DNA from: Coenobita brevimanus
Taxonomy: Eukaryota > Arthropoda > Malacostraca > Decapoda > Coenobitidae
Direction of reading: 5' to 3'
NCBI GenBank assembly: GCA_032717465.1
Contig: CM064671.1
Span: 54,652,491 to 54,716,490 of the forward strand
DNA length: 64,000 nucleotides
The position numbers were made by a program, and so were the translations under genes. This document shows, piece after piece, positions 12,437-23,900 of this stretch. A model generated the notes under the pieces. The model was not told the DNA's origin. It saw nothing but the letters and a program-made list of their open reading frames with translations, and searched no databases. The first letter of the stretch is position 1. Every line of letters begins with the position of its first letter.

Positions 12437-15400
12437 GTTTAAATGCAAAAAATAAACGATATGAGAATTTATCGATATAAGAATCTGACAACAATTCAAG
12501 AATTAAAGTTTGAGAAAACTGAAGCATACCAGTAAAGGTAAAAAATGGACGAAGAGGCTCGAATTCTTTTTTGATTGCAAACTATGTGACAACACAGAAA
12601 TACAAGAGTAATGACAGTGGCAAGAAATTACAGAACGAAGATTTATTTTCACTTGGTATATTAGATTAGTAAAGGAACTTTGTCATGTGGGGATGATGTG
12701 AATAAAGTTGTCCGAACAAGGCATAGCGGTGTGTTTTAAGGTGTAAGCACACAGAGGAATAGCTATAGGTATAGAAGTAAAATAGGTACCAGTGAGGGCA
12801 ATACAACCACCGTACAGTAGGGATGTACTCCAGAGGTACTTGTGACTCTGGTTGTAGGGTGATGCGGAGAACCCATTTTGCCAGTCAGCGGGACCGAAAC
12901 TACAAGATTAATTCCTTTGAAAATCTTTTTTCTCCGTTATGAGCGATTCTGAGAACAGCGTAGCTTGTTCTTTTTTTTTTTTTTTTTTTTTTTTAATGCG
13001 AGGAAGAAGGAACCAAAGGCCATGAGCCCGCAGTAACAGTTCCCTCATAGAGAAAAACAAAATACAATAGAAAGCCAAATTCAAGATCCGATCATTTTGA
13101 GATGCCTGGACACACTGCGTTTGAAAGACTGGATATCATAGGCAGCAGGAAATACAGATAGAGGGAGACAGTTCCAGAGCTGACCTGTTGCATAAATGAA
13201 AGACTGGGAGTAACGGTTAACTCTTGCATTAGAGAGTTGGACAGAAAAGGGATGAGAGTTTCCTGCCAGACGGGTGCTACGCGCCCGTCGTGGAGGTGGA
13301 GGAATGCAAGCAGACAGTTCAGAGGAGCAGTGACCATTAAAGTAGCGATAGAAAAGAGATAAAGATGCAACAGTGCGGCGAAGAGACAGAGGTTGAAGGG
13401 AGTCAGTAAGAGGAGGAGAGTTAATGAGACGAAAAGCCTTTACCCCACCCTATTGAGAAGAGCTGTATGTGGGGAGCCTCCCCACACATGAGAGTTGTAC
13501 TCCACACAGGGGCGGATAAAACCCCTGTATAGAGTCAACAATTGTGCAGGGGTAAAGAAAGAGCGGAGTCGGCTTAGCACACCCAATCTCTTGGAAGCAG
13601 ATTTTACAAGAGATGTAATATGATCTTTCCAAGATAAGTCCCAAGTAAATGAAACCCCAAGCATGTTCAAGGATGATGCAGGATTAAGCTGAATATTATT
13701 AAACATTAATGGGTATACCTGTGGAAGATTTTGTCGGGTTGATAGGTGTAAGAACTGAGTCTTAGATGCATTAAAGACAACCATATTATTTTTACCCCAG
13801 TCAGAGATACGAGCCAAGTCAGACATTAGGTGTGCCATAGCCTCATCCCTTGTTTCTTGAAGTAACTGTTGAGATGGGCGTTGCGGGAAACGAATGGAAA
13901 GGTGAAGGGTGGAGTCATCAGCGTATGAGTGGATAGGGTTAGATGTACAGCTTAGAAGATCATTGATGAATAAAAGGAAGAGAGTTGGTGATAGGACAGA
14001 GCCCTGAGGAACACCACTGTTCATAGATCTAGGAGAAGAACGATGGCCGTCTACAACAGCGGCTATAGAACGACCAGAAAGGAAGCTAGCGATGAAGGCA
14101 CAGATAGAAGGATAGAAACCGTAGGAGGGCAGTTTGGAAATTAAAGATTTATGCCAGACTCGATCGAAAGCCTTTGAGATGTCAAGTGCAATGGCAAAGC
14201 TTTCGCCCAAGTCCTGAAAGGAGGACGACCAGGAGTCTGAAAGGTAGGTGAGAAGATCGCCAGTGGAGCGTCCCTGACGGAACCCATACTGACGATCGGA
14301 AAGAAGGTTGTGATAGGAAAGATGCCTTAAAATTTTTCTATTAAGAATTGACTCGAAAACTTTTGAAATACAGGACGTTAATGCAATTGGACGATAGTTG
14401 GAGGGTTGGGAGTGGTCACCCTTCTTTGGGACTGGCTGAATGAGAGCAAACTTCCAGCAAGAAGGAAAGATACAAGTTGACAGACAAAGACGAAAGAGTT
14501 TGCCTAGGCAGGGTGTAAGCACAGAAGCACAGTTCTTGAGAACAACAGGAGGGACCCCATCAGGCCCATATTCCTTGTTAGTACTGAGGCCAGTGATGGC
14601 AGAAAATACATCAACTGCAGAAATTTTAATGTCAGCCATGAGGAAGTCAGAGGGGAGAAGTGATGGAGGAACAGCACCGGAATCGTCTAAGGTGGAATTG
14701 GAGGAGAAAGTCTGTGCGAAGAGATCTGCTTTATCTGTAGAAGAAATAGCTACAGAACCATCAGAGTAGAAAAGAGGAGGGAAGGATGATGAGGTAAAGT
14801 TGTTAGAAAGATTTTTGGCAAGGTGCCAGAAGGAGCGGGAAGAATTCGAGTTGGAAAGTTGAGAGCATTTAGTATGGATGAAATTATTTTTAGTAGTTCG
14901 AAGAACAGACTTAGCACGGTACATTTTATCACGAAACCCACAACGAAGACGATATTACTAATGCATTCATTATACAAAACTACAATAACGATGGCTGCAA
15001 TGAAATAAAAATTTAAGTCCTTTTAACTTAAATCCTTATCCATCACTGTCAGTAGCCCCTTCATCGAAGACAGTCAAAACTGATGTCTGAAACTAAATTT
15101 CTTCTTCTGTTTTCATCAACATTTATAACATTTACTTCTTGTCAGTTGGGACGCCCACCATAGGCTAAACTGACGTAGTAGTGTCTTCATTGATCATCAT
15201 CAAATATGACGCAGTGTTATTCACAGTGGCAAGCCATATGGTTCTTGTAGCTCGTGAAGCTTTATTCTACGTTGTCTGGTAACAGTATAACAGACGCCTG
15301 GTGGCCTGGGGGTTAAGGTGGTCGGTCCGATAGTGGTTTGTGAGAATCTATGTCCATGAGTGGCCTTTTTTTTTTTTTTTTTTTTTTCACTCACAAAATG

Positions 15401-15757
15401 CCACTTAGGGAGGAGCGAGTGGGCACCCAGCGTCTGTGTCTGAAGTAAGCATCCTAGCCCTGAGTTTCTCCATACGTGATCGGGGAAAAATGTAGGACAT
15501 TAGTTACGAAATCTGTGTTTCCTTTGTACTTCTCCCAGATTCAGATCAGTATCTACTTTATTGTCTACTTCAGTCATATTGATTAGACAACCCTTACTTG
15601 TCGTATTTTTCCGGGAATACAGGGCTGTTGGATCTACGTCTGAGACTTAGTTGACTGGTCCACAACGCCACACGCAGTACTTGAGGTCCTTGAGGTCCGT
15701 ATGGCAAGAACACGTGTATACCGAAGCTGAAAAAGGGAGATTTAAGTTGACATCGCT

Positions 15758-15800
<43 letters not shown>

Positions 15801-16155
15801 AACTGTCTGAAAGAAACGAGAAAAATTTGCGAGAAATGCAGTGACGTTTGGGACGAGAGTGAACTAACATGTAATATCAATAAACAATGAGTAGCATGTG
15901 CTGCTCGCAGTAATTATATAATCAATGACGTCATGCGCAGAAGATGAGACGGAAATACTTCAGTAACAGAACATGTTTACGAAAAGTTAATTTTTTAGCT
16001 AGTAATATGGAGTATACTTATTATTGGAACTTAGCAGAAGGCAAGTTATTATTTGCACATGGTGTGAAAATATGGATAGGGCGACATGGAGGCGATTTGT
16101 TTGTGGCCACCTCTTACAGGATTAAGGCGACTGGCAATAGATGGATAGATAGATA

Positions 16156-16194
<39 letters not shown>

Positions 16195-16307
16195 TATAAG
16201 TGAATTTCATAATCTGTGGGATAGAGATGAAACCTGTATTCATACCTAGAAAATTTCAAAGACAAAAAGAATTTTACCCTTTGTGCTCTTGAATAATTTA
16301 CTACATT

Positions 16308-16382
<75 letters not shown>

Positions 16383-19300
16383 ACCAGGACGGAGTAAAAC
16401 GGAGGCAGGTAGTAGATCCAAGTCATGACAAGTGTGTAAACAAGATGATTAAGTTGATGTACTCTAATGTAGATGGAATGGCATCTAAATTATTAGAGAT
16501 GAATGATTACATCAGAGAAAAAAAACATATATAATATGCCTAACTGACACAAAATTAACACCAAGGATATCAAACATCCTAAACTTAGAGGAATACAATA
16601 TATGGAGAAGAGATAGGATTTTGAAAAAAAGGAGCAGAAATTATAATATTAACAAAGGAAAATTTAAAAGTCAAAGAAATAGAACTAGATATACCCTTAC
16701 AAGTAGAACTGATTGCAGCAGAGATCAATACATCTGAAGGGAAAGTAATTGTAGTAAAATTATACATGCCTCCCTGATCAAACACATGGGAAAAATGAGA
16801 ATTTGAGGATCTGGCAGAGAGTACAATGCAGAGTTTAAGAGCATTACTACATAAAATGGAGGAGAAATTGGAAAGAATCATACTAACTGGAGATTTTAAT
16901 ACAAATATAAATTGGAATACTTTAGATATAATAAGCCAAGAAAGCTGTTAAGACCAAAAGATCCTGGATCTCGTGCAGTTTTTCTTAACACAACATGTAA
17001 GGAAAAGCACAAGAAAAAGAGGACTTGATGTACCCTCAGCACTAGATCTTATACAGGGACGTACCTAGAGATCTGGGGGCCCGGGGGGCTAGGTTCTTTG
17101 CGGTGCCCCCCTCCAGGAGGGGGGCCCCGCTAAGAACCTAGCCCCCCTCATTCTCAAAACTTATCTAATATCTCAGTCGGGATTGTCGGGATGGTAAATC
17201 TATATATTCTTAAATATAATAAAAAAAGTTTATAAATTTTTAAGACTTTTGGGCCCCCCCCTCAATTGGGGGCCCGGGGGGCAGTTTCAAACAGCCTCCC
17301 CCCGCCCCTCCCCTCAGGTACGCCACTGATCTTATATTCACTAGACAAGAAAACGATATTGACAATTTAATGTATCATCCTCCATTTGGCAAAAGCGACC
17401 ATGCAGTATTAAATTGCAACTTCAGGATTGCATATAACATAGTTAACAGCAATGAAAGTTACAAAAGGAGCCTAAACTATAATAAAGGAAACTACCATGA
17501 CCTAAAAAAGTACTTCTTAGACATAGATTAGGTAAAGGAGCTTAGAGGACAAGATTTAAATGTTATATATAAAAAATTCTGTGAACTTTATGAAATAGGA
17601 GTCCAGAAGTACATCCCACAACACAAAGAAGTAGAAAAGAAAATACAGAATGGTTTACTACAGAATGTAAAAAATCAAAAGAAAAGAGAGATTTGTTGTG
17701 AAACAGATATAGAAGACACAATAATGAGAGGGCATATAACAACTATAAACAAGCAAGAAACGATTATACAAGAATAGGGAGGGAAGCCCAACGACAGTTT
17801 GAGGAGGATATCATAAATAAAAGTAGTGATCAATTGAAGCTATTTTACAGCTACATCAGAAGCAAAACCAAAGTAACAATAAAATACAATCCATTACGGA
17901 CAAGGGAATCACCTATACACAAGAGAAGGATATTTATGAAACACTAAATAAGAATTTCCAATCAGTTTTTACAGAAGAAAATAATTTTGAGAGAGATGAT
18001 ATGGAACATGCATGCCCACACATATTACCAGATATATAAATATCAGAAAACGAAATACAGGAGGAGTTAATAAAATTAGACAAAGAAAAAGCAAATGATC
18101 CTGATGAAATTTCATGTTGGGAACTATATGAATGTGCAAAGGAGTTAAGCAAACCATTATCTTTAATATTAAAGGTATCCTTAAGAAAGGGTAAACTACC
18201 TGATATTTAGAAAAAAGCAAACATTGTTCCCTTATTCAAGAAATGGAATAGACAAAATCCACTCAACTACCGACCAGTATCAATAACCAGTGTTGTAAGC
18301 AAGGTATTAGAAATACTGATAAGGAAAGTTTGGGTAAATCACCTAGAAGAACACAATATGATAACAGAAAGACAGTTTGGTTTCAGAAAAGGAAAATCAT
18401 GTGTTACTAATTTGTTGAGCTACTATGATAGAGTAACAGAAACATTACAGGAAAGAGAAGGATGGGTGGAGAGTACCTTTTTAGATTTCAAGAAAGCACT
18501 TGACAGTACCGTGCCAAAGACTTTTATGGAAATTGTACCATCAAGGAGGAATCTGAGGCAAACTGTATTGTTGGACGCAAGATTTTTTCAAATAAAGGGA
18601 AATGAGAACAGTACAAAGGGGAAATTACTCATCATGGAGGGAAGTGACTAGCGGAGTTCCACACGGTTCAGTGCTGTCACCAGTTATGTTTTTTAGTGTA
18701 TATAAATGACTTAGATAGCAACACTGGAAATGAAAGCTATCTAAATATTTGCTGATGCAAAAATACAAAGGAGAATTACTAATGCAGACTCTTGTAAACA
18801 GCAACAAGAAGAATTAAAGCAATTTTACGAATGGAGCAATATATGGCAAATGGTATTCAATGTGGACATGTGTCATGTAATCAAGTTTCGTAAAAGTGGA
18901 AAAAAAAACCTGATTAGGATTATAAGTTAGGAATTAAAACCTACACACGTCAGAAAGAGAGAAAGACATAGGTGTGATTACACTGGTTTACAAAAAATTT
19001 GAGGCAAGCATGAAATTAGGTGCTCTAACCTAATTTTGGGGTGCTGATTTCAGATTCGAAATCCGTTTTGACTCATCACCTCTAGTTTTTCAGATATACA
19101 TGTATACATGTATGTACATGTATAAATATAGGCCTAGACCCAAAATATTCGCCAAAAATCCATTTACCGTCCTATTTTCTTGGAACTTGGTTTAAAACGC
19201 GCGCCACAACAAGCTCAAACATGTCAAGCACTACACGCAGAAGGACTGGGGGTCTAGGAGCACTTTCGTGCCTGGGAAACACAGTGCCCAAGAAAATCCT

Positions 19301-20805
19301 CTGGTGGACATGAACAAGATGCTTCTTCCCCCTCTTCATATAATGTTTGGCCTTATGAAGAATTTCATGAAGGCCATGGAGAAGGATGACGCTGCATTCC
19401 AACACCTGTGCACTCTGTTTCCAGCTCTCAGTTCTGCTAGGCTCAAGGAGGGCATCTTCATCGGACCTTAGATCCGGGAGGTGCTGAAGGATAAGGTATT
19501 CGAGGGGAAGCTCACCTTCAAGGAGTTGAGAGCATGGGAAGCATTTAAGGTAGTCTGCCATGGTTTCCCCGGTAATACTCGGGCACTAGATTACCAAGAG
19601 CGTGTCGAGAAGTTGTTGCGGGCTTATCAGGATATGAGGTGCCAAATGTCTCTCAAGATTCACTTTCTCCACTCCCACCTCAACTTCTTCCCCCAGAACC
19701 TCGGAGCAGTAAGTGACGAACATAGGGAAAGGTTCCACCAAGATATTACTAAGATAGCGAGCAACTACCAAGGCAAGTGGAACCCCAGCATGATGGGGGA
19801 CTTCTGCTGGATACTCCTGCGTGACATCCCGGAGGCAAAGTACACCAGATCGTCCAAAAAAAACTCACTTCTGACTATCTGTAGTACTATGGTGTGTATA
19901 TATGCTTATATCCAAGTAATGGTAATATTTAGTTCTGTCAGTGTTCTGGGTCTGTTTTGTTTCGTTTTGTAATATGCCATTTTAATATATGAAATAAACT
20001 CATTATATTATAAATATATGAATTATAATAAAAAAAGGTATATGTGAAAGAAAAAAAAATAGAGGTGATAGAGCAAAACTGTTTAGAAATTTGAATTAAG
20101 CATATCAGAATTAGTCAAAAACACCTATTCACATGCTTGCCTCAGATTTTTTTTTTTTTTTTTTTTTGTAAACAATGTTATCAATAACAGACTATCTCCG
20201 GCTGATCACATCAGTGAGAAGGTATGGAACATGTATACAGTGCTTGCAAAAATGAGTGTAACATTCACATACATAAATGAAGACATGCCAAGGAAGATAA
20301 CATCATACATCGGACCAACCCTAGTCTGGAGTCCTCATCTCAAAAAGCACATAAATAAGATTGAAAAAGTTCAGAGGGCCGCTACAAGATGGGTGCCAAG
20401 TTTAAGGGATCTAAGCTACGAAGGAAGACTAGAAAAATTGAATCTACCTACACTACAGAAGAGAAGGAAAAGAGGAGACATGATTATGCCATATAAATAC
20501 ATATCAGGGAAGGAGAATATAGACATAAATGATTACATAACCTATTGGGATGCATCAACAAGAAGACTCTGCAAACAACTGCATAAAAAGAAAGACGATA
20601 CAGATGTAAGGAAATTTAGTTTCCCAAATAGGGCAAATGATCAGTGGAATGCACTACCGAATGAAATAGTGTGTGCCAAAACAATTCATAAATTTAAGGA
20701 TATTTACGGTCAAAATGGTTAAAGACACGGGACAGTACGAGCTTGACTCATTCCTGCAAAGATACAATTAGGCAAGAATTAAGTAGGTAAGAACACACAC
20801 ACACA

Positions 20806-20903
<98 letters not shown>

Positions 20904-23900
20904 CACACTTTGTTCCACGAGAGATAATCCTGAAACAGAACTGAGCAAAGACTAGCATCCTCTTAGGAAGAACATTTTTAATGTATTATTTATTTTTGTG
21001 ATGCTAAGCTTAATTTCTCAGTAATGATATTGCAATCTAATAAACTGCTGTTCTTAATTCGCTTGGCCACACAGCTTCCTCATTAAAGCAGCCGCACAAT
21101 ACTCGTCTAGACACGTTGATCAGTCTCTCTCCAACACTCTAATGGAAGAGGTAACTGGTAATCTTAGGATATACGAATATTCCCCAGTCTATGCTTTTAA
21201 CTGGCGCTGACCACCAGTGTGTCATCAAAGGCTGTCATGGTCATGCAGTGTGCCAAGCAAATCAGTTTATGTTGATGTTTATTACTTTTTTCGTTTTCTT
21301 AAGTTTCTGTGGAACGGATCAGTACTGCCGAATTTTAGTCAAACACTGTTTCCAGACATTATTGTCATAAAGCAGCAAATCAATCACAATCCAATTTAGA
21401 ATATGGAAAAGGAATAAGAATAAAATAACTTACCTAAGACGCTTCTTGACTGTTGTAATGAATGCTGCATTCATATTGGCGAAAGTGTACTTGGTGGTGA
21501 TCAGTGACTGCAGCTGCATTAATGGTAGGTGAGTGATGACGATGAGCCTCGTCGACCACACCAGGAGGCGGCCCTTAAGGGACCACTCGGCGAAGGCAGC
21601 GAGGAAGGCTGGGTCGTCGCTCACCACCACCACTGTCACGCACCATGATAGCTGCCGCAGCTGATGACATCATCTGGTTAGTTGCTGATATAAGCTGACT
21701 TATCTACTTGCCTCGGTACTGAGGAACTGAAGGCCAATTAATCACGGCACTTCCTTTAAGGAACGACATAAAATTAAGGAATCATGGAATTTGAATTTCA
21801 CATACTACTGGAACTGGTGGTATATTTTCATACGATAACATCCTACATGTATGAAATAATATGAGGATAAACAATAGACCCTCCTTTTATGAATGATCTA
21901 CATTTGGGAAGAATTTTGCCTGCACAGTGGAATTATGTTTAATATGAAGGTACAGCAGTTTCAGCCCAACCTTGTCAATGAGGTTACAACACAGGTTAGA
22001 AGTACTGTAACTTTATAATGAATCAAATACTAGTAAACTTCATACTAAATACATTAGTCCAGCCTCACGCCGCCCTATGTCACGAAAGGGCGTATGTGGA
22101 ATTCACTATTGCCATATTTTCATTAACTGTCTTCGCAACTCAAATGTATTGATATGAGATACACATTTTGGGAAAGGTTTTGTCGCTGGTAATAATCACT
22201 TATTCTGGATAACAAACGATTACTACTAGTGGGTTATTTTGATGTTGACACATACTTTACGCTTACACTTAAACCGTTTGAAACAATTGATAATTCTGTT
22301 TTTTTGTTTTTTTGTTTTTTTCACTTATGGGCAGTTCTTTAGTGCTGGAGTCTTGAACCATTGCCCAACTCAGTCTCTTATCCAGGAGGTATCCACGCAG
22401 GACATCATTCCACATTATCCACGGTCTGTCAGTTATAGCTTGCATGAACCATTTCCCATTCCCCTCCTTATAAGACGATCAATCTGGTTTCCACGGTCTG
22501 CCTTGAGGTATTTCAACATCATACCTGTGACCTGCCGCAATCTTTTCTTCTCTCTCTTCCTCCCAATATGTTGAGATATTCATAATCTACCAGTTTGCGT
22601 TAGCTCTGTAATGTGTTTCATGAAACAAAAACAAAAAAAATCTCTCAATTCAGAATTCCATGTTCTGACTCAGTGCTGTCCATCTCTCATATCTTATCAT
22701 ACTCATTTTTGTTTGTTTAAGTCGTCATATATTGTTTTCTCTCACTGCAATGTTGCATAACAATTAGCAAGGATGGGAAGCCTCTTCCTTGTAAGGAGTG
22801 CCAAAGTTCTTTTAAATTCTTCCATCAACTTCTCATTAAAACAATGGAAATTGCCTCGCCTCCCGCACTTAGCATATCCCTCGGGTAACAAGACTCCCCC
22901 ACCCATTCCAAGTGGCCTCCAGTCCAAACACGATTTTATTAGGCTGTCCACAACCCGCAGAACCCTACACAATGACAGGGAAACTTTGTCACATCTTGCA
23001 GTCAGACACTAAAATCACTGTCTATTTTATGCAAGGAAGGAGGAACCAATGGCCAGGAGTCTACAAATAGTTCCCTCTAAGAAAAAACAAAAACAAGATA
23101 AGAGAACCAAATTCAAGATCCGTTCATTTCGAGATGCCTGGACATACTGAGTTTGAGAGACTGGAGATCATAGGCAATAGGAAATACAGACAGAGAGGGA
23201 CAGTTCCAGGGTCGACCTGTTGCATACATAAAGGACTGGGGAGTAATGGTTAACTCTTGCATTAGGGAGTTGGAAAGAAAATGGTTAAGAGTTTTGTGCT
23301 AAATGGATGCTACCTACCTGCTGCAGTGGTGGGGGGATGCAAACAAGCAGTTCAGAGAAGCACTGACCATTGAAGCAGCGATAGAAAAGAGATAGAGGTG
23401 CAACAGTGTGGCGAAGAGACAGAGGTTTGCGGAGCCAGTAAGAGGAGGAGAGTCAATTAGAGGAGAAGCCTTTGACTCCATCCTGTTGAGAAGAGCAATA
23501 TTTGAGGAGCCTCCCCGCACATGAGAGATGTACAGCTCCGGACAGATGAAACGGCTACACCCCATCCACCAGCGACTTGGTTTGGGTCTCAGTGGTTCTG
23601 GTAACAGTTGCAGGTAGAGGGAGGGGGGATGTGGGAGGGTGAGGAGGGGAGAAATGTGGGCGGAGTTATAAAGGGGGCAGTGTGGGAGGGTGAAGAAGCA
23701 GCACAGTCTGGCTGGTGGGAGGGGGAAACGAATGGTTGGGTAGCGGAGACGAGAGTCTGCTGGAGGGTAAGACAGGTGAGTGTGATTAGATGAAAAGAAA
23801 TTACAAAAAATGAATTATTATAATATCTGCTACATATATTGCATTTTATCTACTAAATAAAAACACTGTCTATTATTCACCACCGTATTTGGGTATCCTA

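Larger units (their letters stand above)
16383..20790 (+). mobile_element. CR1/Rex-like non-LTR retrotransposon, decayed, with two DNA transposons nested inside
   Basis: The plus strand shows, in order, an endonuclease start (MYSNVDGMASKL, about 16455), ILTGDFNTNINW (about 16878), an endonuclease end (GKSDHAVLN, about 17390), an RT (18358 onward: RQFGFRKGKSC, LDFKKALDS) and a C-terminal region (20210-20722: RLSPADHI, VQRAATRWVPSLRDLSYEGRLEKL). Stops and frameshifts are scattered throughout, so it is dead. Insertions at 17054-17328 and 18981-20177 interrupt it. (CA)n arrays bound it on both sides. Confidence 0.85.

Noticed and set aside
22239..22574. 111-codon ORF
   Set aside because: The composition resembles decayed repeat sequence and there is no recognisable domain; left unannotated.
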